Positions 9,227 through 17,995 of a stretch of DNA of 57,890 nt are shown here, piece after piece. Source of the stretch: Phaeovulum veldkampii DSM 11550 (GTDB lineage: Bacteria > Pseudomonadota > Alphaproteobacteria > Rhodobacterales > Rhodobacteraceae); contig NZ_PZKF01000019.1 of assembly GCF_003034995.1 (NCBI RefSeq), positions 1 through 57,890 of the forward strand. Direction: 5' to 3'. Positions within the stretch are counted from its first letter, which is position 1; each line of letters begins with the position of its first letter. A model generated the notes under the pieces. It did not search any database, was not told where the DNA came from, and saw only the letters and a list, made by a program, of their open reading frames with translations. The translations under genes and the position numbers were made by a program.

Positions 9227-10561
9227 GTGACCACAAGCCAGCTGACACCGGGGGTTGTTGCCGGGCGGCTCCGCGCCGGGGACTATTGCACGAACTTTGC
9301 CGATGTCGCTCCGCCGCTGGATGGGCACGAGGCGCGGGTGGCCGCCGACCGGTGCTATTTCTGCCATGATGCGCCCTGCATCACGGCCTGCCCCACCGGC
9401 ATCGACATCCCCCTGTTCATCCGCCAGATCGCCACCGGAACGCCGATGGCAGCGGCAAGAACAATTCTGTCGCAAAACATCTTTGGCGGCATTTGTGCCC
9501 GCGTCTGCCCGACCGAAACCCTGTGCGAAGGCGCCTGCGTGCGCGAGGCGGCCGAGGGCAAGCCGGTCGAGATCGGCGCATTGCAACGCTTTGCCACCGA
9601 TACGATGATGCGCGCAGGCCCCCAGCCCTTTGGGCGTGCCGCGGCCAGCGGGCGGCGCGTGGCGGTCGTGGGGGCGGGGCCAGCGGGGCTTGCCTGCGCG
9701 CACCGTCTGGCGCTGTTGGGGCATGAGGTGACGGTGTTTGACGCCCGCCCCAAGCTCGGCGGTCTGAACGAATACGGCATCGCCTCTTACAAGGCGCCGG
9801 GCGGGTTTGCGCAGGCCGAGGTGGACTGGCTGATGCAGATCGGCGGTATCACATTTGAAGGCGCTTGCGCGCTGGGGCGCGACATCATGCTTGATGGCCT
9901 GCGCGCCGATTTCGACGCGGTGTTTCTGGGGCTGGGTCTGGGGGGCGTGAATGCCCTGGGCATTCCGGGCGAGGATCTGCCCCATGTCACCCCCGCCACC
10001 GATTTCATCGCCGATCTGCGGCAGGCGTCTGATCTGGCCATGCTGCCCGTGGGGCGCAATGTGGTGGTGATCGGCGGCGGCATGACCGCGATCGACGCCG
10101 CCGTGCAGGCAAAACTGCTGGGGGCCGAGACTGTGACCATCGCCTATCGCCGGTCACGCGCGCAGATGCCGGCCAGCCGGGTGGAACAGGACCATGCCAC
10201 CGCGAACGGCGTCAAGATCGTCGAACATGCCGCGCCGGTGGCGATACATGGCGCGGGCGCTGTGGCCGAGGTTGAATTTGCCTATACCGCCGAAGGCGCC
10301 CAAGGGCTGCACACCCTGCCCGAAACCTTCCGGCTGAAGGCCGATCAGGTCTTGACCGCCATCGGGCAGAAGCTGGGCGCCCTGCCCGAGGGGCTGACGC
10401 TTGCGGGTCGCAAGGTCGCGGTGACGGGCGCGGGCCGCACCAGCCTGCCCGGCGTCTGGGCGGGAGGCGATTGCACCCCCGGCGGCGAAGATCTGACGGT
10501 GACGGCTGTCGCGCAGGGGCGCGATGCGGCCGACGACATCCATGCAAGCCTGATGGCGTAA
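9227..10561 (+). CDS. preT: NAD-dependent dihydropyrimidine dehydrogenase subunit PreT
   Basis: FAD and iron-sulfur subunit of the enzyme that reduces uracil and thymine with NADH, the first step of reductive pyrimidine breakdown. I place the start at GTG 9227 after GGGAGG, giving 444 residues. N-terminal ferredoxin-like Cys clusters are CYFCHDAPCITACP and CARVCPTETLCEGAC. Two dinucleotide sites follow: VAVVGAGPAGLACAHRL for FAD and VVVIGGGMTAIDAA for NAD. The C-terminus has the FAD-contacting GVWAGGDCTPGG. preA follows 10 bp on, so the two are one transcription unit. It resembles glutamate synthase small subunit in its overall fold, but the context fixes the call. Confidence 0.94.
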   Translation: MTTSQLTPGVVAGRLRAGDYCTNFADVAPPLDGHEARVAADRCYFCHDAPCITACPTGIDIPLFIRQIATGTPMAAARTILSQNIFGGICARVCPTETLCEGACVREAAEGKPVEIGALQRFATDTMMRAGPQPFGRAAASGRRVAVVGAGPAGLACAHRLALLGHEVTVFDARPKLGGLNEYGIASYKAPGGFAQAEVDWLMQIGGITFEGACALGRDIMLDGLRADFDAVFLGLGLGGVNALGIPGEDLPHVTPATDFIADLRQASDLAMLPVGRNVVVIGGGMTAIDAAVQAKLLGAETVTIAYRRSRAQMPASRVEQDHATANGVKIVEHAAPVAIHGAGAVAEVEFAYTAEGAQGLHTLPETFRLKADQVLTAIGQKLGALPEGLTLAGRKVAVTGAGRTSLPGVWAGGDCTPGGEDLTVTAVAQGRDAADDIHASLMA

Positions 10562-10571
10562 GGGGAAGACC

Positions 10572-11873
10572 ATGGCAAACCTTGCATCCGAATTCGTGGG
10601 CATCAAATCCCCCAACCCGTTCTGGCTCGCCTCGGCGCCGCCCACCGACAAGGAGTATAACGTCCGTCGCGCTTTCGAGGCTGGCTGGGGCGGCGTGGTC
10701 TGGAAAACACTGGGGCTGGATGGCGCGCCGGTGGTGAACGTCTCTGGGCCGCGCTACGGCGCGATCTATGGCCCCGACCGGCGGCTGATGGGGCTGAACA
10801 ACATCGAACTGATCACCGACCGCCCGCTGGAGGTGAACCTGCGCGAGATCAAGGCGGTCAAGCGCGACTACCCCGACCGTGCAATGGTCGTGTCGCTGAT
10901 GGTGCCCTGCGATGAGGAAAGCTGGAAATTCGTCCTCAAGCAGGTCGAAGACACCGAGGCCGACGGGGTGGAACTGAACTTCGGCTGCCCGCATGGGATG
11001 GCCGAACGCGGCATGGGCAGCGCCGTGGGGCAAGTGCCCGAATACATCGAAATGGTCACCCGCTGGGTAAAGGCCAATTCACGCATGCCCTGCATCGTCA
11101 AGCTGACCCCCAACATCACCGACATCCGCCGCCCCGCCGAGGCCGCCAAACGCGGCGGCGCCGATGCGGTGAGCCTGATCAACACGATCAATTCGATCAC
11201 CTCGGTCAACCTCGACAGCTTTGCGCCCGAACCCACCATCGACGGCAAGGGCACGCATGGCGGCTATTGCGGCCCGGCGGTCAAACCCATCGCGCTGAAC
11301 ATGGTGGCTGAAATCGCCCGCAACCCGGCCACCGCGGGGCTGCCGATCTCTGGTATCGGCGGTGTCACCACCTGGCGCGATGCCGCCGAATTCATGGCTC
11401 TGGGCGCGCATAATGTGCAGGCCTGCACGGCGGTGATGACCTATGGCTTCAAGATCGTGCAGGAAATGATCTCGGGCCTGTCGGAGTATATGGACACCAA
11501 GGGCTTCACCTCGACCGGCCAGATCGTGGGCCGCGCGGTGCCCAACGTGACCGACTGGCAGTATCTGAACCTGAACTATGTCACCAAGGCGGTGATTGAT
11601 CAGGACAAGTGCATCAAATGCGGCCGCTGCTATGCCGCCTGCGAGGACACCAGCCACCAGGCCATCGCCATGGGCGCCGACCGGGTGTTTACCGTGAAAG
11701 ACGAAGACTGTGTGGCCTGCAACCTTTGCGTCGATGTCTGCCCGGTCGAAAACTGCATCACCATGAAGGAACTGCCCGTTGGCGCCACCGACCCGCGCAC
11801 CGGCCGCAAGGTGGAACCCTATGCCAACTGGACCACGCATCCCAACAACCCTATGGCCAAGGCGGCGGAATAA
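10572..11873 (+). CDS. preA: NAD-dependent dihydropyrimidine dehydrogenase subunit PreA
   Basis: FMN-containing catalytic subunit paired with PreT. The N-terminal 300 residues form a dihydroorotate dehydrogenase-like barrel, with FVGIKSPNPFWLASAPP, the substrate loop VELNFGCPHGM and the flavin-binding PISGIGGVTTW. The C-terminus has two [4Fe-4S] motifs, CIKCGRCYAACED and CVACNLCVDVCPVENC. At 433 residues it is normal. In relatives the dihydropyrimidinase and hydrolase genes tend to follow; here they are missing and a decayed element follows instead. A strong terminator lies about 215 bp downstream (12087-12112). Confidence 0.95.
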   Translation: MANLASEFVGIKSPNPFWLASAPPTDKEYNVRRAFEAGWGGVVWKTLGLDGAPVVNVSGPRYGAIYGPDRRLMGLNNIELITDRPLEVNLREIKAVKRDYPDRAMVVSLMVPCDEESWKFVLKQVEDTEADGVELNFGCPHGMAERGMGSAVGQVPEYIEMVTRWVKANSRMPCIVKLTPNITDIRRPAEAAKRGGADAVSLINTINSITSVNLDSFAPEPTIDGKGTHGGYCGPAVKPIALNMVAEIARNPATAGLPISGIGGVTTWRDAAEFMALGAHNVQACTAVMTYGFKIVQEMISGLSEYMDTKGFTSTGQIVGRAVPNVTDWQYLNLNYVTKAVIDQDKCIKCGRCYAACEDTSHQAIAMGADRVFTVKDEDCVACNLCVDVCPVENCITMKELPVGATDPRTGRKVEPYANWTTHPNNPMAKAAE

Positions 11874-12199
11874 GGCCGGGGGCTTGGCTTGCGCGGGGGC
11901 AGTCGGGGCCGATTTCCGCCGCCGCCGCGCTGGCGGTCGCGGCAGGCAGGCCGTGCTGCGGGTCGCCGCAGGGGCCACCATGCGCCAAGCCTGCACCGCT
12001 GCGGGTATCGACCCCGACGCGCCCCTTGTGGGCATCCCTGCCGAATTGTTCGCCGAATAGTTCCCGAAGTGAAGATCGGAACAACTGTCGCGCTTTCGGG
12101 CGCGGCTTTTTTCGTTGTCATAGGCGAAGCAAGGTCTTGATTGCGTCGGGCTGGTTCCCACATGATGTTGTATAACGCAATCGTGACAGGGGTTCGCAC
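11874..12199 (+). other. Region after preA: possible gene remnant, then terminator
   Basis: About 326 bases. One plus-strand frame stays open from inside preA to a stop at 12058-12060 and reads sensibly in its last part (TMRQACTAAGIDPDAPLVGI), but no start with a ribosome binding site is seen and I do not recognise a family. It ends 27 bases before a strong terminator, which is where a real gene of the preTA operon would end. It may be the tail of a lost gene. Past the terminator nothing is recognisable up to 12199. Confidence 0.35.
12087..12112 (+). terminator. Rho-independent terminator
   Basis: A 7-bp stem (GTCGCGC at 12087-12093 with GCGCGGC at 12100-12106, one G-T pair), a six-base loop TTTCGG, and six T residues at 12107-12112. 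It is the clearest intrinsic terminator in the window and ends the preT-preA transcript on the plus strand. Confidence 0.8.
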
Positions 12200-12295
12200 A
12201 TGGAAGGCTTTTACGCGGTCTATTACACGGGCGTCGCGGGCTTCGGCCACGCCGTTCTAGTCATCAAGGATGGAGAAGAAGGCAAAGCTCTTTGA
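12200..12295 (+). pseudogene. N-terminal fragment of a GrlR-like small protein
   Basis: ATG 12200 opens a 31-codon frame whose start, MEGFYAVYYTGVAGFGHAVL followed by VIKDG, resembles the N-terminus of the GrlR-type family of small beta-barrel proteins (normally about 110 residues). It then runs out of resemblance after DGEEGKAL and stops at 12295. I read it as a gene cut by deletion; the cut lies where the next gene (12270) begins. The family match is from memory of its N-terminal pattern and needs a profile search. Confidence 0.45.
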
Positions 12296-12581
12296 AGCCA
12301 AGTTTCCGAGGTTGACGGGGAAGCATGAGGCCAAGGTCAAGTATCCCGCCGATCTTTACGGCCCAAGGTGGTTTGGCTTTTCCCTCGAAGTGAAGCTGCG
12401 GCTCTACCAGCGGTATCGGACCTACGTCCAGAATTTCTATGACGCGCAGAAGGCTGGATCGTTCGCCGGATCGGCAATGACACAGGGCGCTGCCGATTGG
12501 TCCAACTGGTCCGATGACGATGACGCGGCGTTGGAAGCCGCCGCCGCAAAGAAGAAGGCAGGTGCCAGCCCCGCCACCTGA
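12270..12581 (+). CDS. Hypothetical protein of integrated element
   Basis: 103-residue protein I do not recognise. The N-terminal half is basic and aromatic (YGPRWFGFSLEVKLRLYQRYRTYV); the C-terminal half is acidic then Lys/Ala-rich (WSDDDDAALEAAAAKKK). No signal peptide or membrane segment. Its start overlaps the end of the GrlR-like fragment by 26 bases, and a 9-bp inverted repeat covers and follows its stop. It sits among broken element genes near tRNA-Glu, so it is probably prophage or island cargo; whether it is intact cannot be judged without homologues. Confidence 0.5.
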   Translation: MEKKAKLFEAKFPRLTGKHEAKVKYPADLYGPRWFGFSLEVKLRLYQRYRTYVQNFYDAQKAGSFAGSAMTQGAADWSNWSDDDDAALEAAAAKKKAGASPAT

Positions 12582-12611
12582 CAGTCAGGGACAGAAATCG
12601 GAACTGTCAGG
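12577..12611. repeat. Inverted repeat after the 103-aa gene
   Basis: CCTGACAGT at 12577-12585 is the exact reverse complement of ACTGTCAGG at 12603-12611, with 17 bases between. No T run follows, so it is a weak terminator at best. It lies at the border between the small gene and the metallophosphoesterase fragment, so it could also mark an old junction. Confidence 0.5.
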
Positions 12612-12642
12612 CGCGCTGTAACCCGCTGATCCTACGCGGTTT

Positions 12643-12951
12643 CGGCGGCGCGTGTGGTGGAAAGACAAGGGAACGTTTCCGGCGGAGACATTTCGTATGT
12701 CTCTGCCAACCCCCCTCGGCCATACGCTGTGCCACTATCCCATGATCACCTGGAACCGCGCCCGCCGTGACGCGCTCCAAATCTTTGGTCACGTCCACAA
12801 CAACTGGAAAGGGTCGCGCAACAGCATCAACGCGGGCGTCGATGTTTGGGATTTCATGCCAGTGCGCTTTGAGGATATCGCCCGACGCGCCAAAACCCTG
12901 CCCGTGAACAAGCATTGGGTGGATGTCGAGCATAAGGCGAAGGAGTTCTGA
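12643..12951 (+). pseudogene. C-terminal fragment of a calcineurin-like metallophosphoesterase
   Basis: The frame ending at 12951 reads like the last 100 residues of a small metallophosphoesterase: a HYP motif (TLCHYPMITW), then the metal-binding FGHVHNNWKGS and GVDVWDFMPVRFEDI. The N-terminal half with the first metal ligands (DxH and GDxxD) is absent, and upstream DNA has no matching frame. It is therefore a 5'-truncated pseudogene, part of the deleted element beside tRNA-Glu. The exact left limit is uncertain by some tens of bases. Confidence 0.6.
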
Positions 12952-12952
12952 G

Positions 12953-13414
12953 ATGTCCCGGTCCTATCGCAAAACCCCGATCTGTGGGATGCGAGACGGC
13001 AAACAGAGGATTGTATATGCCCGAAGCAAAACAGGGGTCGAAGCCGACTTGCCGCTGCTTCCCGAACTTGAAGACGCACTTGAACACGTCCCCGCAGACC
13101 AGCAGTTCTTCTTGCCCAAGGACGGTAGCCAGGAACCGTACGTGGTCGAATCCTTTGGGAACTGGTTTCGTGATAAGTGCGTGAAGGCCGGAGTACCCGG
13201 CTCGATACACGGGCTACGAAAGGCAGGGGCCGCAAGGCTAGCGCTTGCCGGTGCAACCGAGAATGAGATTGCGGCCTTTCTGGCGCACACCGATACGTCA
13301 CAGGCTGCAATCTACACCAAGGCGGCAAGTCGCTCAAAACTCGCCGACAGCGGCTTCGCAAGGCTCAAGAATTTGTCCAACTCTTCTGACCCGTTGGACA
13401 GCGAGAAGGAATAA
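12953..13414 (+). pseudogene. Chimeric tyrosine integrase remnant (foreign N-terminus fused to integrase C-terminus)
   Basis: From ATG 12953 the frame runs 153 codons. Residues 1-12 (MSRSYRKTPICG) match the start of an unrelated family of small basic phage/bacterial proteins; from about residue 13 the sequence is the catalytic end of a tyrosine recombinase, with HGLRKAGAARLALAG (the HxxR box, Arg included), LAHTDTSQAAIYTKAAS (the H/W and catalytic Tyr in IYTKA). The N-terminal DNA-binding domains and the first catalytic Arg are missing, so it should be inactive. The open frame across the join suggests a deletion that happened to keep frame. Its 3' end lies 31 bp from the 3' end of tRNA-Glu, as for integrases that target a tRNA. 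Confidence 0.7.
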
Positions 13415-13445
13415 CCCATGATTAACAATGATTTACAAGAAGAAG

Positions 13446-13520
13446 TGGCAGCCCGTAGGGGAGTCGAACCCCTCTTCCCAGGTTGAAAACCTGGTGTCCT
13501 AACCGATAGACGAACGGGCC
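13446..13520 (-). tRNA. tRNA-Glu (TTC)
   Basis: Reads on the minus strand from GGCCCGT through the anticodon loop TTTTCAA (anticodon TTC) to the T loop GTTCGACTC and an encoded CCA (13446-13448). The acceptor stem pairs fully except a G-U at position 1-72. The integrase remnant ends next to its 3' end, so this tRNA is the likely attachment site of the former element. I find no second copy of its 3' end to the left. Confidence 0.95.
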
Positions 13521-13644
13521 GCGCTTTGGCGATTTGAGCCGCTTCGCGTTGCGTGGGCGGTGTTTAGGCCAGCGGGCGATGACTCGCAAGAGGGATTTTG
13601 CGATTTTGCGAAACTTTGTGCGTGGCCCGGAAGCTCAAGAAATT

Positions 13645-15393
13645 TCAGGCTCTTGCCGCGTCTTCCAGGCGCAGTTGCAGCTTGGATCGGCCGCCCCAGG
13701 TGTTGATCTCCAGCCGCCCGGCCAGATGGAACCGCCCGGCGCCGGGGGTGGCCAGCAGGGCGCCCAGCGGGCCGTCGAAGGCGCCAAAGGCCACCGCGTC
13801 AATCCGCGGGCCGATCCCGTCGCCAAAGCTGAAGCGCAGATGGCTTTCGCCAATCCGGCGCGGGGCGGTCACTTCCATCGCGGCAAAGGCAAAGCGGGGG
13901 GCGGGGGCGCCCTGGCCAAAGGGGCCGGCCTTGTCGATGTCATCCACCAGCGCGGGCGTGGCGGCGGCGGGCATCAACAGGCCGTCCAGCCGCAGGTCGC
14001 GCGGACCTGCGACACCGGCGCCCTGACGTGCCAGCAGGTCTGACAGCCGCGCCATCGCTGCCTCCAGCCGGTCTTCGGCAACGCTCAGCCCCGCAGCCAT
14101 GCGGTGGCCGCCGCCCTTCAACAGCAGCCCTTCGGCGGCCAGACGCTGCACCGCCGCGCCCAGATCGACGCCCGATACCGACCGGCCCGAGCCCTTGCCT
14201 ACGCCGCCCTCCAGACCGATCACCACGGCGGGGCGGTTGGTGGCCTCTTTCAGGCGTGCGGCCACGATGCCCACGACGCCGGGGTGCCAGCCCGCGCCTG
14301 CGGCCCAGACCAGAGGCGCCTCCAGCCCCCGCGCCTCGGCCTGTGCCAGCGCCGCATCGCGGACGCGGTTTTCAATCTCGCGCCGCTCGGTGTTCAGCGC
14401 ATCCAGCCGCTCGGCCAGTGCCGCGGCCTCGGCGGCATCTTCGGTGGCCAGCAGCCGCGCGCCCAGATCGGCGGCGCCGATCCGCCCGCCGGCATTCACC
14501 CGTGGGCCAAGCAGAAAGCCCAGATGGTAGGTGTTGGGCGCCTGATCCAGTCGCGCCACATCGGCCAGCGCCACAAGGCCGGGCCGTTCGCGCCGGGCCA
14601 TCACCTTCAGCCCCTGCCGCACCAGCGCGCGGTTGACCCCGATCAGCGGCGCCACATCGGCCACCGTGGCCAGCGCCACCAGATCAAGCATTGCCACCAG
14701 GTCGGGGCCGGCCACCCCCTCGGCGCGCAACTGCCGGTTCGCTTCGACCAGCATCAGGAACACGACCGAGGCGGCGCACAGGTGGCCAAGGCTGCCGTCT
14801 TCGTCCTGCCGGTTGGGGTTTACAACGGCCAGCGCGGGGGGCAGGGTTTCGCCGCCCAGATGGTGGTCGAGCACGATCACATCGGCGCCCTGTGCGGCGG
14901 CGATCGGTTCGTGGCTCAGCGTGCCGCAATCGACGCAGGCAATCAGCCTGTGCGTGCGCGCCAGGTCGGCCATGGCGGGGATATTGGGGCCATAGCCCTC
15001 GTCGATCCGGTCGGGAATATAAAGCGTGGCAGGCCTGCCCATCGCGCGCAGCCAGCAGATCATCAGCGCCGCCGAGGCGCCACCGTCCACGTCGTAATCG
15101 GCGAAAATGGCGATCGGCTCGCGCGCCTTGACCGCGCGCAGAAACCGCGCTGCGGCGGCGGCCATGTCTTTCAGGCGGTGCGGGTCGGGCAGCAGGTCGC
15201 GCAGTTGCGGTTCCAGAAACCGCGCGGCCTCGTCTGGCGCGACGCCGCGGGCGACCAGAACGCGGGCCAGGGGCAGCGGCAGGCGGGTTTGCTGCACCAT
15301 CGCCTCGGCCAGCCGGTCGGACTGCGCATCGGGGCCTACCCAGCGGCGGCCGGTGGCAGAGGTTTCGACATCAAGGAAGGCTTTGGCGGTCAT
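13645..15393 (-). CDS. recJ: Single-stranded-DNA-specific exonuclease RecJ
   Basis: 5'-3' single-strand exonuclease for recombination and mismatch repair. 582 residues, typical. Metal-binding motifs are IFADYDVDGGASAALM (motif I, about 97), VDCGT, and VIVLDHHLGGE (DHH motif III). The DHHA1 region has GKGSGRSVSGVDLG and LKGGGHRMAAG. It is third in the run hom-glpX-recJ on the minus strand, 96 bp after glpX, and is followed by tRNA-Glu. The C-terminal OB-like domain (RIGESHLRFSFGDG) is present, so the gene looks complete. Confidence 0.96.
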   Translation of the reverse strand: MTAKAFLDVETSATGRRWVGPDAQSDRLAEAMVQQTRLPLPLARVLVARGVAPDEAARFLEPQLRDLLPDPHRLKDMAAAAARFLRAVKAREPIAIFADYDVDGGASAALMICWLRAMGRPATLYIPDRIDEGYGPNIPAMADLARTHRLIACVDCGTLSHEPIAAAQGADVIVLDHHLGGETLPPALAVVNPNRQDEDGSLGHLCAASVVFLMLVEANRQLRAEGVAGPDLVAMLDLVALATVADVAPLIGVNRALVRQGLKVMARRERPGLVALADVARLDQAPNTYHLGFLLGPRVNAGGRIGAADLGARLLATEDAAEAAALAERLDALNTERREIENRVRDAALAQAEARGLEAPLVWAAGAGWHPGVVGIVAARLKEATNRPAVVIGLEGGVGKGSGRSVSGVDLGAAVQRLAAEGLLLKGGGHRMAAGLSVAEDRLEAAMARLSDLLARQGAGVAGPRDLRLDGLLMPAAATPALVDDIDKAGPFGQGAPAPRFAFAAMEVTAPRRIGESHLRFSFGDGIGPRIDAVAFGAFDGPLGALLATPGAGRFHLAGRLEINTWGGRSKLQLRLEDAARA

Positions 15394-15489
15394 GCCTCTC
15401 CCATGACGGATTTCGGCGCGGCTGGCCAGAGGCGGCCGCCGATTCCCGACGGTCTGCCCTTGCGGGCCCCCGTCGGGGCCGGCGGGGTG

Positions 15490-16461
15490 TTAGCGGCGGT
15501 GGGTCGGGTTGCGATAGATCATCCGCCGGACCGAGCCGGTCTTTGACCGCATCAGCAGCGTTTCGGTGGTCAGATAGCCGGGTTCACGTTTGACCCCTTG
15601 CACGATCGAGCCATTGGTGACGCCGGTCGCGGCAAAGATCACGTCGCGCGTCACCATGTCGTCGCGCGCATAGATGCGGTTGAGGTCGGTAATGCCGGCC
15701 TTGGCCGCGCGGGCGCGTTCGTCATCGTTGCGGAACAGCAGTTTGCCCCACATCTGCCCCCCCATGCATTTCAGTGCCGAGGCCGCCAGCACCCCTTCGG
15801 GCGCGCCGCCCGAGCCCATATACATGTCGATCCCGGTGATTTCGGATTCCGCGCAATGAATGACACCGGCCACATCGCCATCGGTGATCAGCCGGATCGA
15901 GGCGCCGGTATCGCGGATTTCGGCGATCAGGTCTTCGTGCCGGGGGCGTTCCAGCACGCAGCAGGTGATGTCTTCGCAGGTCACGCCGCGGGCCTTGGCC
16001 AGCGCGTGCACCCGTTCGGCGGGGGTCATGTCGAGGCTGACGATATCCTTGGGGTAGCCCGGCCCGATGGCGAGCTTTTCCATATAGACATCGGGCGCGT
16101 GCAGCAGCGTGCCGCGCGGCGCCATGGCGATCACGGTCAGCGCGTTGGGCATGTCTTTGGCGGTCAGCGTGGTGCCTTCCAGCGGATCAAGCGCGATGTC
16201 CACCTCGGGACCATCGCCCGTGCCGACCTCTTCGCCGATAAACAACATCGGCGCCTCGTCGCGCTCGCCCTCGCCGATCACCACCACGCCCTTGATGTCG
16301 AGCCGGTTCAGCTCTTCGCGCATGGCGTTGACGGCGGCCTGATCGGCGGCTTTTTCATCGCCGCGCCCGATCAGCCGGGCCGAGGCATGGGCGGCCTTTT
16401 CAGACACGCGCGCGAGCCCCAGCGAAAGCATCCGGTCGTTGAAATCAAGGGTATGGGGCAT
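15490..16461 (-). CDS. glpX: Class II fructose-1,6-bisphosphatase
   Basis: Converts fructose 1,6-bisphosphate to fructose 6-phosphate in gluconeogenesis (and in the Calvin cycle where present). 323 residues from ATG 16461; an upstream in-frame start at 16497 is less likely since the family begins MPHTLDF-like. Hallmarks are GEGERDEAPML, the metal-binding DPLEGTTL, and YMGSGGAPEGVLAA. It lies between hom and recJ on the same strand, a conserved neighbourhood in Rhodobacterales. There is no calvin cycle cluster nearby. Confidence 0.95.
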   Translation of the reverse strand: MPHTLDFNDRMLSLGLARVSEKAAHASARLIGRGDEKAADQAAVNAMREELNRLDIKGVVVIGEGERDEAPMLFIGEEVGTGDGPEVDIALDPLEGTTLTAKDMPNALTVIAMAPRGTLLHAPDVYMEKLAIGPGYPKDIVSLDMTPAERVHALAKARGVTCEDITCCVLERPRHEDLIAEIRDTGASIRLITDGDVAGVIHCAESEITGIDMYMGSGGAPEGVLAASALKCMGGQMWGKLLFRNDDERARAAKAGITDLNRIYARDDMVTRDVIFAATGVTNGSIVQGVKREPGYLTTETLLMRSKTGSVRRMIYRNPTHRR

Positions 16462-16620
16462 GGGATCGTCCTGCAATGATGGGCCTGTTCGGGTCATCTA
16501 GCCGCTTGAACCGTGCCGGGGCAAGGACGAGAGCGCTAACGGCAGCGGGCCTGCCGCAGGGGCAGGGTTGCCGGGCCGAACAGCTTTGATGATCTGTCCC
16601 GCATCAGACAGGCCGCGGGC

Positions 16621-17922
16621 TCAGACCGCCTCAATGCGGATCGCCACCGGCTCGCCTGCGACCACGCCGGTGGCGGGCAGGCAGGAAATCGCATGGTCTA
16701 CCGCGTCGCGCGTCGTCTTGTGGGTGACGATCAGCACCGGGGCGCTTGCATCGTCATGCCCATACTGGCGCATCCGCGAAATCGAGATGCCGGCCTCGCC
16801 CAGAACCGTGGCCACCTTGGCCAGCGCGCCGGGTTTGTCGATCAGCTCCAGCCGCAGGTAATAGGGCGCCGGCGAATTGGCCCGTGCCGGGATCGGATCG
16901 GCAAGGCTGGCGGCGGGCTGGCCGAAGGTGGGCAGGCGGCAGCCGCGGGCGATCTCGATCACGTCCGACATGACTGCGCTGGCGGTCGGGCCTTCGCCCG
17001 CGCCGGGGCCGCGCAGCACGATCTGACCCACGCTGTCGCCTTCCAGCACCACCATGTTGGTGCCGCCCTGCAACTGGCCCAAGGGGCTGTCGGCGGGCAC
17101 AAGGCAGGGCGTCATGCGCTGTTCCAGTCCGCGGCCGGTCATCTGGGCCACGCCCAGCAGCTTGATCTTGTAGCCCATGTCACCGGCGCGGCGGATATCG
17201 TCGATCGAAATGCGACCGATGCCTTCCAGTTCCACCGCGTCAAAGCTGACGCGGGTGCCGAAGGCGATGGCGGCCAGCAGACTCAGCTTGTGGCCTGCGT
17301 CGATGCCGCCCACGTCAAGGTTGGGGTCTGCCTCCAGATAGCCCAATTGGCGCGCTTCCTCGAACACCGCATCATAGGGCAGGCCCGCACTGTCCATCCG
17401 GGTCAGGATATAGTTGCAGGTGCCGTTCATCACGCCCATCACCCGGCGCATGGCATTGCCCGCCAGCCCCTCGGTCAGCGTCTTGATCACCGGGATGCCG
17501 CCCGCCACCGCCGCCTCGAACCGGATCACGCGGCCCGCGGCCTCGGCGGCTTCGGCCAGTGCCTGCCCATGATGGGCCAGCAGCGCCTTGTTGGCGGTGA
17601 CCACATCCTTGCCGCCCGCGATCGCGGCCTCCAGCGCGGCCTTGGCCGCGCCCTCGTGGCCGCCCATCAGTTCGACGAACACATCCACATCGCCCCGCCG
17701 CGCCAGCGCCACGGGGTCGTCTTCCCAGGCATAGCCCGACAGGTCAGCGTCGCGGTTTTTCGTGCGGTCGCGGGCCGACACCGCCACGATCTCGACCGGG
17801 CGACCGCAGCGCGACTCCAGCAGCGTGGCATGGCGCTGCACGATCTTGACCACGCCGATGCCCACGGTGCCAAGGCCGGCAATGCCAAGACGCAAGGCGG
17901 CGGCGCGCGGCGGGGTGGGCAT
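16621..17922 (-). CDS. hom: Homoserine dehydrogenase
   Basis: Reduces aspartate semialdehyde to homoserine on the way to threonine and methionine. 433 residues in three parts: NAD(P)-binding GIAGLGTVGIGVVKI near the start, the catalytic domain with MNGTCNYILTRM and GIDAGHKLSLLAAIAFG, and a C-terminal ACT domain (YLRLELIDKPGALAKVATVL) that implies feedback control by threonine. First gene of the hom-glpX-recJ run, 159 bp before glpX. It is not fused to aspartokinase. Confidence 0.96.
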   Translation of the reverse strand: MPTPPRAAALRLGIAGLGTVGIGVVKIVQRHATLLESRCGRPVEIVAVSARDRTKNRDADLSGYAWEDDPVALARRGDVDVFVELMGGHEGAAKAALEAAIAGGKDVVTANKALLAHHGQALAEAAEAAGRVIRFEAAVAGGIPVIKTLTEGLAGNAMRRVMGVMNGTCNYILTRMDSAGLPYDAVFEEARQLGYLEADPNLDVGGIDAGHKLSLLAAIAFGTRVSFDAVELEGIGRISIDDIRRAGDMGYKIKLLGVAQMTGRGLEQRMTPCLVPADSPLGQLQGGTNMVVLEGDSVGQIVLRGPGAGEGPTASAVMSDVIEIARGCRLPTFGQPAASLADPIPARANSPAPYYLRLELIDKPGALAKVATVLGEAGISISRMRQYGHDDASAPVLIVTHKTTRDAVDHAISCLPATGVVAGEPVAIRIEAV

Positions 17923-17995
17923 GGCAAACTCCTGTGCTTTGGATGCTGTGCCCTGTTAGCGCCTTCAGCCGGGGCTTGCAACGCAGCCCGGCGCC

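Noticed and set aside
11874-13445. Second attachment site (copy of tRNA-Glu 3' end) left of the decayed element
   Set aside because: I looked for the T-arm sequence GTCGAACCCC and its complement and found only the tRNA itself.
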